Source: Angiostrongylus vasorum
Taxonomy: Eukaryota; Nematoda; Chromadorea; Rhabditida; Metastrongylidae
Reading direction: 5' to 3'
DNA: 64,000 nt
Assembly: GCA_018806985.1 (NCBI GenBank)
Contig: JADANN010000242.1
Coordinates: 62,001 to 126,000, forward strand
The notes under the pieces are model-generated. The model saw only the letters and a program-made list of their open reading frames with translations. It was not told where the DNA came from and ran no database searches. Shown piece after piece: positions 42,167 to 54,615 of the stretch. The translations under genes and the position numbers were made by a program. Within the stretch, counting starts at the first letter, position 1; each line of letters begins with the position of its first letter.

Positions 42167-45100
42167 ATGACTGAAGTCCAGTACGAATCCACAGCTGATA
42201 GAGTGCTTCAGTACCTAAAGAGAATGGCGATGGTAAGTGATATTTTTATTAAATCATGATGTCATCATTGATAGCGAGCTGCTAGAAACTTGGAGCGATA
42301 AACTCATTATAAGCACTGTTATATAAATTCTCTTTAGGAAAAGGGGGGATTGCCGATTTAACATCTTCTGAATTGGCAGAATATCTCACAGAAACTGATC
42401 CTCTGAAATACGTTAGAGAACAATTTCACTACCCCAAATGTGGCACGCTTCCAAATGGTAATCAATGTGTTTTCTTGTGCTTTTTTTCTTTAAAAGGGGA
42501 TCAATGAGCAGTTTAGAATCTTGCGGATAAAAAAGTAAATTATAATTACACCTGGTGTTTCTCATTAGTTGTTTTTGCCTTATAGAAGATATTTTGGTTA
42601 AACAAATTACATCACCTTTTCAGTTGATAGAACTTTATGCGATCCAGAATCCGATGCAATTTACATGTGCGGAAATTCATTAGGCCTAATGCCTAAAGTA
42701 ACGGAGAAAATTATGAAGGAACAACTTGATAAATGGGCTAAAAATGTAGGTTTTATAACTCAGGATTAATCCAAATCATGCAACTCTATTTACTTGGCAG
42801 ATTTTTTTGTGAATTTCTCTTTTATCTCTTTATTCCAGGGGTGTTTTCGGTCACACCAATGGTGAACTTCCTTGGGTAAGCTGCGACTTATGCGCAGTAG
42901 AAGGTGTGTCAAAACTAGTCGGAGCAAAACCCGTTGAAGTGGCACTCTGCAACGGGCTTACTGTCAATATTCACGTTTTACTGGTACAAATAATACCATT
43001 TTAGAAACAAGCCCTTATGGATGCTGCGAAGTCGGACATCCTTGTTTGTTTAGACTGCGTTCTATAATCCAACAGAGACGCGTCACAAAATATTATTGGA
43101 ATCAAGAGCATTTCCTTCTGATCACTATGCTATTGAGTCGCAAATTCGGTTACATGGTAGAACTGTCGAGGACTGCATGGTCGGTCTCACAGATTTCATG
43201 GTTTCTTTGCTTCATTTTCTATTCATACTTATTTAACCCATAACGACCGAGGCCTAATTTCGCGTGGCGGCTAGTTCGGGTCGCTGAGTTTCCAGAACTC
43301 GCTTGCCATTCTAATATATAGTTACCAACACATAGTGGGAGATACCGGCATTTCAGTAACTAAAGTACTTGGAATGTTGAGTGTGTTAAATGTCGTATAT
43401 CGTCGCGTACTCCTGCCATACCACTTTTTTAAAAAATTTATTCAAAAGTGAGTTTTTGAGATTTCTTGCTTCTCTCAGGTATGTCTAACACCTCGTAAAG
43501 GTGAAGAGATTCTGCGGACTGAAGACATCTTATCGTATATTGAGGAGCATGGAGAAGAAATTTCTGTCATTTTTTTACCTGGCATTCAATACTTTACAGG
43601 ACAACTTTTTGACATACATACCATTACTACGGCGGGTAAAAAGAAGGTGAGCTTGCTCAGTTAACTAAACTAACAGAAAGTTTTGGATTTACGCCGAAAA
43701 GTGTCTATTATTTAGGGTTGTTTTGTCGGTTGGGATCTGGCTCACGCTTTCGCAAACGTCCCTCTTCAATTGCACTACTGGGATGTGGATTTTGCCTGTT
43801 GGTGTTCATACAAATACGGTTGCACTGGAGCAGGAGGGCTTGCCGGACTATTCGTGCATGAAAGGTTTTTGTTCAGAATACGCCTATTCAATTTATGCAC
43901 GATCTCCTAAATAACCTGGCAGGTTGTAGAGAATTAAGATTATTGCCTGGCTTCACCATGAATTCTACACTTCGTTTCTTAAATGCAATACGATAGTGGT
44001 AGTGATTTTAACTGGATAGTGATTTGAGGAGGTGAGAAGAAACACGTGAGACAGAGGTTTTTTCATTCAAACTATACATCTTTAATGCAAATGGGAGTGT
44101 TTATTGACGGAAAAAGCTCAACCATTCTGATAAGTAGACTGTTACAGCCACCGTTGTTTCTGTAAAACTTATTACAGAGATGGTTTAATAGTTCATCGAT
44201 GAAGAATGATAATATAGCGGTGTAGACGGTGAGACATAGAACCTCTCACCTTGCTGGTTCCCAATTATACAGCACGTTCACAAAACAGATCAGGTGGTAA
44301 TTTCGATTGCCGCCACAGCCGACTTTCTAATTTTATTTAGTTCTTCTCTTTTGAAGACACGATACAAGGTATGTTGAGAGCGAGGCATAATTGGAACCAC
44401 GAGCTCAAAGTATTTCACCTGTCATGGTAGCCAGCCATCACAGTGCTATTTGTAACCCTTCGGGTGATGATCTGCATCATGGCACAATTCGAGTGGTTTT
44501 TCGTAAAATAGGTATGTATAGTAGAAAATTTTCAGCATAGGCTTCAAAATTCAGTGCTACTTCTCCAGCCGTTTCTTTTCCTGCTTTAATTTGTACGCTC
44601 CAAAGGTTTTCTTCTTCTAAACTTTCCAGATTGCGCTAAAATGTTCCGACTTTGTTTAAACTGCAACAGTTGTTTAAGTGAAACAAATTCTAGTGCTGAC
44701 AGTATTCTGATGTGTGGTGGGCTAAATCAAGGCATTAGTCTAAGAGAAGGATCTCATATGCAACTAATTCGATATCTCATTAATTTTGCAATTAAGCGTT
44801 CACATAACGCTTTCTCGTCTGCACACTCCTGAATACAGCATCATACGGTAAGACCACGTGTGAGAAGTTGCCCAATCTTGGACAGCAACAAACATCATTG
44901 GAACAGTATCAAAAGAGCGGAGCAACGAACGCTAATCTGTGCGCTTTTCTTGAGTCTGTGGATTACATCGTATAATCTAACAAGACGAACAATAGAGATA
45001 TGATAAGACCTTTATCACACATGAGGAAAAGATCCTGTCATGAAATATCGGTTGAGTAGAACCAGCCAAAGCACAGCTATGCGATGAATAACGACGTGGC

Positions 45101-48100
45101 TCGAACTGAACAAACCATCGCTTTGTCACTGACATCATTATCTTACCAAGAAAGCAAAGATGGTCCTTAAGAAGTTAGATGAAGCACGATGAAAAAAAGT
45201 TGCAACTGTGAAGGAATCGGGGGAAAAGAAAAACCAGTTCATGAAGAGCTATGCAAGACAAATTGAAATGAATTGTTGTTTTATTACAAGGATCACGTCA
45301 TACATTATTTAAAGATGGAGAGCATCACGAACACATGAGTTACCATCGGTAAAATGATGGACTCAGAACACCGCGCTCATGTTTTTTTGCTCAGTGGTTC
45401 TACTAGTGGTCCTGCTCTGCAGCGTAGGTGTCACGAAATCGGTGTCGTCAAGAATTATAAGTACTACCTTTGTTTGGTGGACCGATCTCCTATCAGTACC
45501 CAGAATATCAAACCTGTTCCCACAATTATGGACTTCAATAATTAATTCATCTTCTAGGTTGGCGTTAATACAATTGTCAGTGAAACATGTGCTGGTCTTC
45601 TAATGAAGGATTTGACGCCAGTTGATGAAATGGACAAAAGAATGAACACCAAGATTATATAATCGCCCTATCTTACTCCAACCACGCAAAAAGTGAACGG
45701 ACGTCTCTGGTTCATGTGGAGCAGCGGTAAGCTCAGCCGCAAGCGATTCGTGGGTCACGGATCGATGTTCACAGACGTTGCTGCGCTTATAATAAGCCAT
45801 CATCATAGATACAAAGAAGTGAAAACAAGTATGCTGGAGCTCCTTTTCGTATGAGCGATTTCGATGTTCATGCTCGCCCCATGCTGCGGAGCAAAAAACA
45901 TCATTAGACGCAATTCGCTTAATTTGCAGCAGATTCATCTTCCAGAAATATAGCACCAACTTATTCATTTGTCCTATCTTCGAAACCTACAATCATTTTC
46001 TGACAGCTTCATACGTGTGCCAAAAAATTCTGGAAATCTCTTCAAGTTAACATAAACGTGAGGTCACATATGAGAGGATTTGTTGCTACGAACTTGATCT
46101 CTCATTTTTCCATCGTATCTGTATGAGCAGATAATTGTGAATTGATTATAATAAAAGTTTTTAGTTAGGAAACAATTTTATCTACAGAGAAATATAGGAG
46201 TGCAATTTTTTTGGTCACATGGAGTTTTCTGTCAGTGCAAGTGCACGTAGCGAGAATCCGTTTTTCAAGTGTTTCAAGTCAGGGGCGTGTTGTGGAGTGG
46301 CTAGAGGTATCATGCAATAGATAATGGTCGTTAACTCTACAACCCATCGGAGTAACTAATCTACCGATCCCTCAGGAGTTGACAGAGTGATGCCACACAT
46401 TGGAGGAATGTTCCATTCGACCTACTGCGCCTAGCAAAGTGAAGACCTTGTGTCTCTCGCACAGATATATCCGGTATTTCAGGAATAGTCAGCTCTAATT
46501 CACATCCACGGAGAGCAAGTTTTCAATTACTGCCCAATCCCCAATTCTGAAGGCCTTAGTGGATGACAGGTGTAATGTGGCAAGCTTTTTTGAAAGATGT
46601 GTTGGGATCTGTGCACAACTGTGAAAAAAGGGCTATGTAGATTTAAAAACAGTAGGAATTTATGTCAAATCGGCAACATTTTTAGTGCGCTTTACAGTCT
46701 ACAAAATTGGGCTTGACTTTCCATAGTTTTAAGATTTCGAAACTGAATAATGACGTTCACGAAAAAGGAAAAAGCCATCTCTTTCCAAAAGCAAAACGTC
46801 CAGAGTGGAGTGGTTTAATTTTTTCTCAACCAACGTTGTTTTATGCTCTGTTATTTGACTGTCACACATTCACTTTTTAAGTCAGCTTCTCTTACGTACC
46901 AATCACAAGCAATTCGATGTTCAAATAGAATATGGCTTGTCACGACTGTTTATTGTGGATTTTCAGAATTGTACTTAACAATCGTGAATACCAAGAACCA
47001 TAACAATCAATACACTTCTATTATCATGTTAGATGTCATGGTATTCCATGGACCCGAAATTTCTGATTTGTAGCTCGATTAATGTTTCTTTCCAGTTTTT
47101 TATAAGCATTCATGACTGCTTTTCAATCTGTGAATGTTTTCTTCCGAATGAAGCTGATGAAATAGTTAAGATACGTCGATCTCTTAGTGGTGAACTCCGT
47201 CGAGTAGAGTAGATGAGTTATAATTTCGTACCAGAACTTCTTCAACTTTTTGAACAACCACATCAAGGCGTACGTTGTTTTGCACTGAATTAGTCCCTTT
47301 CCACTGTTCATTGCCGATAGTAGACGTTTTTGACGAATTCTGTTGACGTTCTGGAAATATTTTCAAACCAATCGCCTGCGTGTGTTATAAACGAGTATCA
47401 TGGCTCAGTAGTCTGAACCTGTTGGTGCGTATTTATGTCCGGGAACAATGGCAATGCTTCATTTTTTCTGCAATATTGAGCAGAATATCATCGCTTGTTA
47501 GTTAAAACACTTTTTGATAGTGTGCTAGACTGCGATCAAAAAAGAAACCAGTATTAGAAGAAAAATTTTGAAAAAAAAGCTTTGTTGTGTAAAAGAAACG
47601 TTCTATAGAGCTTACTAGGATGATCTCTTTGATTTACGACCGTTTCATTTTTCTTGTTGTTGATTTTTTATAATGATTCTTTGATGTCGTCCATCACATT
47701 CCACATCTTCGAGGTTTTATCTTCATTCAAGGGTTAGACTGAAATTGTATCATACGATGATTTGTGGTGCTGAGGATGGAGGTGCTGTTGATACTGTGAC
47801 GAATCCGTATAAGAATTGTTAAAACTTTCACTTTTCCATCTTTACTGAAATGGCCTAACATAAGTTTAGATTAGTACGAAAACAAAAACACTAGGTGAAA
47901 GTGTAATGATAAGTTTACCCTCTAAACCTGATGCTTGATACTTAGTACTTGAACGGCCCGTCATCACTATTTGTGCGGGCCCCAGCATAATCACCATTTT
48001 TCGGAGATTTGCTGGTTAAGCCATTGTGGTTCTCTGGAATCCCGAGGACAGCCTGGCCAAAGTCTGTCCCATTACCCTCTAAAACAGTACATAAATAATG

Positions 48101-51100
48101 TATAAGTTTGATCTACTGCTATTGTTATTTCAGGGCAGGGGACTGTGCGAAATACATCCACAATCATGCTGACATATTTGCAAGGCTTGGACCCGAAGCC
48201 AGACCCCAGGTGCGTATAACACTTCATTCCCCGGAAAAGGTAATCGCTCTTCGATCTGGCCTGGAGTCCATGTTTTGCAAATATCTCGGTATCATTACGG
48301 TTGTATTTCACATAATACGTAAACAATTCATAGAAAAAACCACTCTGAATCAGAAAATCCACGAAACTTTGGTTGTTCAAAATCAAACATTTTCGTAATG
48401 AAGAATTTTTTGCGTTCACTTTGTTCGTCTATTCAGTGGCGTTCCTCACACTGAAAACCACTCAACGCTAGGAACGGCAGCTTCTCATGTGATTACTGAG
48501 TTCGACACTTTCTTAGCAGAAAATCTCTTCTTTTCGGATTCACAGAGGAGGAAACCAATTCTTTCTTTGTAAAGACATACACGTTTGCATTAATTTCTTG
48601 CCAAAAATTCTCAGCTGTGCTGAACTTGTTTTCAGCAGGCTGTGAAAAAACCGTAAATTCTTTATCTATCGGATTCCCACCGTGGCTCCTTAATTCGGAT
48701 CTTTTGTTTGAAATGACGCGCTTATACCACGCTTGATTAGAAATGTAGACAGCATTTTTGCTTACCATTATGGTATGTAGCGTTTTTATGTACGAGTTTA
48801 AGAAGACAAACCTTTTGTGCATCGCATCTGGCGCAGAGGTTAGAGCTGCCCCGCAATACACACGTGGTTTTTTGTTCGATCCCGCATATCATGCTTACCA
48901 TCCATTCCTCCGAGGTCGGCAGATTGATAGCAAACTTCTCTGTGAGGATCGCTGTACTCACTTGAAAGATCGGTACGCCGCCCAAGTCATTCTGTAGGCA
49001 AGATGTGCATTCGATCACCACTCTTCATGTTTGATGAAATCGAATGAATGGTCTATTCCTCAAGAACTGATGAACACCGAAAGCACTATTATATTCTTTT
49101 TGGGTGCTAAATCGAGCTTCCGCATTAATCAAATGGTCTATCGTTTTTCGCGCAATTCAACCGTTTTTCAAACGGATTTTGCGATATCAACTACTAACGA
49201 CAAAGGATTTAAATACAAATCTGGGTTAGTGGATAAATATAGTGCAAAGGAAGTGAATTCACCAAAAATTTCGTTGTGCATGCGCAGTGTCAAAAATGTT
49301 GCACTCTCTTCAGTAATGTAAATTTACCAGTCTACTTACGACCATACAGGTTTTCCGTCAAATTTCCTCAATTTTCCAGCAATTAGAAAGCTTAAGAAAT
49401 TGGAAACGCGAAGAGTTGTAGAGGACACTTTACTCTGCAGCTAGTCATTCCCTATAAAGTTATTAAAAGGTAAAAGGATGAAGCTCTTGGCGTTGATCAA
49501 TCCCTGAAGAATGCGCCATGCATTCGACTTCATTAAGCATCGTTTGGAGGTGACTGAATGCATATCTGGCCTCTACAATGACTCGCGGTGGCTTAACGAT
49601 GTATCGGGCCAGTGCTGCTATCCTCCCAGACAAGTCTGGTACCAATATGTTGACTCCGGAGAGATGGAAGGCTTGGTGGGCCATGGGCGCAGGGATTCGA
49701 TTCCACGTGTGTGTTGCAGGGCGCCTCCGACCGCTGCACCAATGCGCCCTTTGCGACAGGTATAAAGTCCCAAAGGAACGTAAATTGCTTGAAAAAAGAA
49801 GCAAAACTTAGATGTGTTTGCTTTCTAACTTAAATATGCTAGTAACATGCATTGACAGTTTCCAAGTACGAGTGGAAAAGGCGAAAAAGCACTTGCATCG
49901 TGTAAATAGTGATTTGTACATTCTAAAAAGATTTTTTTGAACTAGCAAGGTTTGCTACGAATTGAGATGTGATTGCTTAAATTTGAAAGCTTCTCTCGTT
50001 TCCGGACATGCATACGTATTGAGGCCAGTGAATGAAATCTTGGGTGTGCGAATGAAAATTCCTGAGTAACTGTTGGCAGATGTCATCGTATACGAAAATC
50101 AAAAGATCGCGTGTAACTATCCAATTTAGCTGAATAGATATATTACAGGATGATGAGGGTGGTACCACGTAGTAAATGTGTTAAGTGGAATGAAATACGC
50201 GACTGTGACACATTACTTGTAAAAAATCTCACGTTTATAGGGGGTGTACAATGTGTGAAGTATGCCGTAAGTGAATATTTGCGAATGAGAGGTCACACCT
50301 GTTAGCGACGTGCGTGACTCAAACGTATTACTTGGAAGGTCAGAGGGCAGGGAAAGCACTTGACTTCGATGTTGTTAGGAAAATTGTGTGATGAGAACGA
50401 TGTTCTATTTCATGTATAGAAGCTGAGATGGAAGCGGCCACGAAATTGTGGCACCACTATGACCACCCTCCAAATGGTGATATCTTTCTTCGCTGTAAGG
50501 GCTTGGCCATCCGCTGACCTGTAGTCTACGCGATTTGGGTCGAAGTTCCCTACGCTTACGAATAGACGTCATTACAACTTAATCTTTCGTGTATTGCGTA
50601 AAGTCTATGTTGAATTAATACAGGGAGCATAAATGTGTTATTTTTATGAGCAGGCACTCGTTTCAGATACAAGACTGACAAACGGGAGAGAATGTTAGGA
50701 TGGTTCAGTCATCGATCAGAAACACGTTTCAACATGGATAATGGTGATTTTTAGAATTCTCATTTTGAAATACATCGTCTTTGTGTTTCCACCGTTGTTC
50801 TTTAGCATACCTCAGTTTATAATTTATAAATTTCTTAATTATTTAGTTCTTGATTTGGATGATGGTGCGTCTGGGTATAGAATTAGTAATCCACCTATTT
50901 GTTTGGTGGTGCCGGTAGTGGGTATGTTAGAGGTATGGAAACTTTGATCCATATGGTGCTCCACTTTGAACATTTCTGTTCATTGATTACGGTTAAGGTA
51001 TTCAAAACCGTATCACTAGAGGACTTGCGCAGTAAGTCCTTCTATCTAACCGGTTACCTAGAATTTCTTCTAAAAAAATTCTTCGCGGGATCCTCAGAGG

Positions 51101-52333
51101 ACAGGTTTGTGTAGCAATTGATTTAAAATTCATTGAAGACTCTCGACAAGAGTGTTTCTTTACAAAGAAGCTGCAACGCTAACTTTTCCCAGGCCGACCA
51201 AAATCTCTTGTTCAATCATTACGCCTCAGGAATTCCATGAACGAGGTTGCCAACTATCACTTCGTTTCTCAGCTCCGATAGACATCATTTATCAGGAGCT
51301 GATAAAAAGAGGAGTTGCGGTTTGTTGATGTTCTCGTTCCATTATTCATTTTGCTTTAAAATAACGGCTCTGAGCAATGGTCATCATGAGCAGTCTTCGT
51401 AAATACCTCTAATTAACAAATCGGTTCTAGAACGGAAGATATGAAAACGAAGAAAATTATTCGCTAGAATCTCACCAATGTTGACAAATATGGGACATGA
51501 GGCTTAAACTGTTTCTATTATACATGCCCCAACACCAGATACTATGGACTCCTAGCCCTTTTTCGCATTCGATTCGTTTCTTCGTAACTATCATCCATCA
51601 TGATCTTCCGATTCGAATCACAATCGAGTTACTACTTAAGGATCTTCGTCTGCTTTGTGAATGTCGTTGACTCCCGGTCGTTTCCGTTTTCCCTGGAATG
51701 GTGGGATAGCTGTGTTTGAGCATTTCCACGTAGGCTAAAGGGACGAAGTTTATCCCAGACAACTTAAGTACCAATTTCCCGACCGCGGAGAAATTAGAGA
51801 TTGCTTGGCCCTTTGCTGAGCAGAATGTGCATATTGAACGGTATTACTACTACTGCCCCTAGCCGTTCCCATTCTCTTAATTAATATTGTGTTGAACATT
51901 TAAGAAGATAAATTTGCCAAGCTATGCTTAAATTCCGATTTTTTGATGGAAAGTATTGAGCGGAAAGATATAACGAACCGTTTTCTGGTGTGTAATGCTC
52001 AGAAGGTACCCTGGGGTGCGATTGGATCTAGTCCAGGAGTCGAGTGTGTGGCGAGCGCATCGCTGTGGTGTAAATTAACCCCCGTCCCCGTACGCTTTAT
52101 CTCTTTGATTTTTTTTTCTGTTTCGCCTTATAACTAGTTGTTAATAAATGTTTTGAGAAAGTAGCGTGGAAGGATATTGACCACAGTTCTCAATATGATT
52201 TATTCAGGTGGACAAACGATATCCATACGTGATACGTGTAACCCCTGTTCATCTCTACAACACCTTCGTGGATTGTCATCGCTTCGTTACTGCTTTAATC
52301 GACTCGTGCAAAGTGGCTGAAAATCTGATATGA
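42167..52333 (+). CDS. kynu-1: Kynureninase (PLP enzyme, kynurenine pathway), 12 exons
   Basis: Exons: 42167-42236 (or 42232), 42338-42457, 42624-42745, 42839-42983, 43054-43179, 43479-43646, 43716-43864, 50667-50743, 50847-50932, 50998-51104, 51193-51319, 52208-52333. About 473 residues, the usual length. The enzyme cleaves kynurenine/3-hydroxykynurenine to anthranilate/3-hydroxyanthranilate plus alanine in the cytosol. Visible hallmarks: [21 protein letters not shown] (cofactor-phosphate region), [12 protein letters not shown], the PLP lysine in [20 protein letters not shown] and a C-terminal [12 protein letters not shown]. elegans has one orthologue (kynu-1/flu-2). Oddities: exon 4 starts with one G too many for the frame. 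Exon 1 to exon 2 needs either a donor 4 bases past the best GTAAGT or a seventh G in a six-G run. Intron 7 is about 6.8 kb and holds MITE and SINE insertions. Apart from these it is intact. Confidence 0.92.
47936..48070 (+). repeat. Family-3 repeat, 5' part
   Basis: ACGGCCCGTCATCACTATTT through GTGCGGGCCCCAGCATAATC and CCTGGCCAAAGTCTG aligns with the first third of the 62131-62527 copy. Confidence 0.75.
48149..48310. mobile_element. Palindromic MITE, short complete copy
   Basis: The left arm 48149-48192 (GAAATACATCCACAATCATG, then CATATTTGCAA) and right arm 48266-48310 are inverted copies with a few mismatches, enclosing about 73 bases. The arms match those of the 61393-61703 element. Confidence 0.85.
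48826..49095 (+). mobile_element. tRNA-derived SINE, family 1, diverged copy I
   Basis: Head CGCATCTGGCGCAGAGGTTAG, a B-box-like GTTCGATCCCGC, then CCATTCCTCCGAGGTCGGCA and the tail-side GAACTGATGAACACCGAAAG. Overall layout matches family 1 but with many substitutions. Its B box is closer to the tRNA consensus than in the younger copies. Confidence 0.7.
49470..49752 (-). mobile_element. tRNA-derived SINE, family 1, copy E
   Basis: Full-length minus copy, from AAGCTCTTGGCGTTGATCAA to the head complement CGACCGCTGCACCAATGCGC. Confidence 0.9.
51715..51810 (-). repeat. Family-1 SINE fragment
   Basis: CCCAGACAACTTAAGTACCA then ATTTCCCGACCGCGGAG resembles the central part of family 1 on the minus strand. 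It lies in the last kynureninase intron. Confidence 0.45.
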
Positions 52334-54333
52334 ACAAGCAATTTACTTTGCCGTCGTTGATGAACTGGACTAATTTGTGCACTGTTGTCTACTTGGGAGT
52401 ATAAAAAGTACTACGTGTTATTTAGTTCCACATGTTTAAGAACGGTTTTATTATGTCAAAATTTGAAATTACAATATCTTGAACATACTGGTCACTAGTT
52501 TTATGCTTCTTGCACATATACCAAGTGGTCCGATTTTCAATGCTTCAGTCGAAAATGTGGTGTTCACACGGAATAATAAGATGTGGAAAGTGGAAATCAA
52601 ATCACATAGAATGAAAGGCGGAATTACCGTTTTGAAATATGATGTTATGGATTTCGGAGACCGATTTTAGAGGCTTTTTCTCAAGCAAGTTGCGTTCCTT
52701 GAAGTCTCGAAAAACCATGCTAGAGCTTTCCCACGTCGTCACCACACGCCTGGCTTCTTGAATCTAAATGAGCTGTACTAGGTTGTTAACGGTACCCCCA
52801 GTAATTCTTGTCACTGGTTCATTCTTCGTTGTGTTTAAAGATGAAATTTTGTAAGAAAAAGAAATGGCAGCGTATTTAAAGCAGATGCTAGAACAGCAAT
52901 AGTTCAGAAGAGATTTTATGGATTACCAAACTGAAGTCTTATAAACCAATGAGAGCTCAGCTTAACATTTGTCGTCACCACTTTACTTTTTAATAAATAG
53001 ACTAATTACTGCGGAAGTTAAAAGTGGTAGTTTGGTCGTTTGATAGCATGAATGAAAATCTGTTCTATACAAACATTCCACCAAAGACCCTCCAGTTTAA
53101 GAGGTTGGGCTTGATGTTATTGTCCTTAAGGCTACCCCAAGTCGACTTGAACAGCTAAGACTTTGTATTGTACAGTTCGCAAAAAATTCTATTTCGGGAG
53201 GCCTCATAAGGTTTTCTTTCAAACTTACAATAATAAACTGTCTATAGTGGTAGAATATATAGTGAAGCGCGCAACTCTCGAGGCGTTCTGGACCAATTCC
53301 AGAAATCCGAAAATGAACCGCAGGGAAGAAGAATGCCTCATTATCACGCGTGATATTGGGCTGTATATAAGCCTATTATTCTGATGGGAGGGGGCACATT
53401 ACGCTTCCACGTGAATACTGTGCGGTTGGTCTCCACGCGACATACTCAATAGAAGACTCATAGAAAGCGGTGAGTGTGCAAAGGAGCTATTCTGTGTTCA
53501 ATGTGATTGAAATCTTGGTATAGCGTCTCCTGTTTGGTTATGGAGGTGTTTTCCCAATAGATTGCTGTCAACTTGACCTTTCCAGGCTCTGAGGAAGGCG
53601 AAATCCGCCGAAACGTCAGCTTGTGCGTAAATAAGAAGTAAAATAACACCTCATGTTTGCAAAACAGGAATATAAAGAATCCCATTGCAGTACATCACAA
53701 TCCGACACTCGAGAACACCTCCCAGCCACGATGAGGAGGTAAACCGTTGGGAGGTGTAAAACTTGCACGTTTTGCTTTCAAAAAGTTTCAGATGCATGTG
53801 TTCGTACCATAGAATACTTTATCGTATATTTTTCGCTTTATATTGTCGTATTTGTGCTTTTTTTTAAACTTCACATTCAGTTTATGCTACTGATGAACAG
53901 CCAACCTAATGCCGCAACAACGAATTTATTTTTCTACCACATTTCCTGGATTCCTACCAGCAAAATTTTGTTATTTTGTGCGTAAAATTTGTAGTAGTTA
54001 TCCTTTAAAAAGAACATAATTTATGGCCTAGGTTCAGTCTTAGCTGGACCATAAAGATCGATCAATCTTAGACCATTGAGAAGGAATCGTGTTTCTGTGT
54101 ACACATAGTGCCTGGAATATTCGACCTCACTAAAAACACGACTGTGCAAGCCGAATATTCACATCATTTATCGACATTGTCCACTTTAGGATCACTGGAT
54201 GTTAACGTGTATGCTACAAAGCAGATCGTAAAAAAACATTTAAAAAAACATAGGCGGTCATCTATAAACTCACATAATTGGTGCGAAGTTCTGTCTCGTC
54301 CTCCTTTACTAATTTTTGTCCAATATATCTGCA
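52334..54333. other. Intergenic region after kynureninase
   Basis: An AATAAA at 52992-52997 is a possible but distant poly(A) signal. A family-3 3'-end fragment (GACACTCGAGAACACCTCCC and neighbours) is at about 53700-53752. No gene was recognised. Confidence 0.4.
53700..53752 (+). repeat. Family-3 repeat, 3'-end fragment
   Basis: AATCCGACACTCGAGAACAC and CAGCCACGATGAGGAGGTAA match the 3' end of the 62131-62527 copy. Confidence 0.65.
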
Positions 54334-54615
54334 GAGCGGCGCGTGTAGCACAGTGGTCGGAGGCGCCCTGCAACATACGTGGAATCGATCCCCGCGCCAT
54401 GGCCCACCAAGCCTTCCATCCCTCCGGGGTCGGCAAATTGGTACAAAACTTGTCTGGGAGGATAGCAGCACTGGCTCGATACATCGGTAGGCCACCGCGA
54501 GTCATTGTAGAGGACAGATATGCATTCAATCACCTCCAAACGATGCTTAATGAAGCCGAATGCATGGCGCATCCCCTCAGGGGATTGATGAACCGCGAGA
54601 GCTTTATCGCTTTTT
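54334..54615 (+). mobile_element. tRNA-derived SINE, family 1, copy F
   Basis: Full-length: head GGCGCGTGTAGCACAGTGGTCGG, core TTGTCTGGGAGGATAGCAGC, end CGAGAGCTTTATCGC and a T-run. Confidence 0.92.

Larger units (their letters stand above)
43865..50666. other. Giant kynureninase intron (6.8 kb)
   Basis: It separates the PLP-lysine exon from exon 8. It holds a family-3 head (47936-48070), a palindromic MITE (48149-48310) and two SINEs (48826-49095, 49470-49752). Some unassigned ORFs are also present (for example 45600-45968 minus, and a plus-strand exon-like piece at about 45558-45660 reading [19 protein letters not shown]). No nested gene can be supported. Confidence 0.7.
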
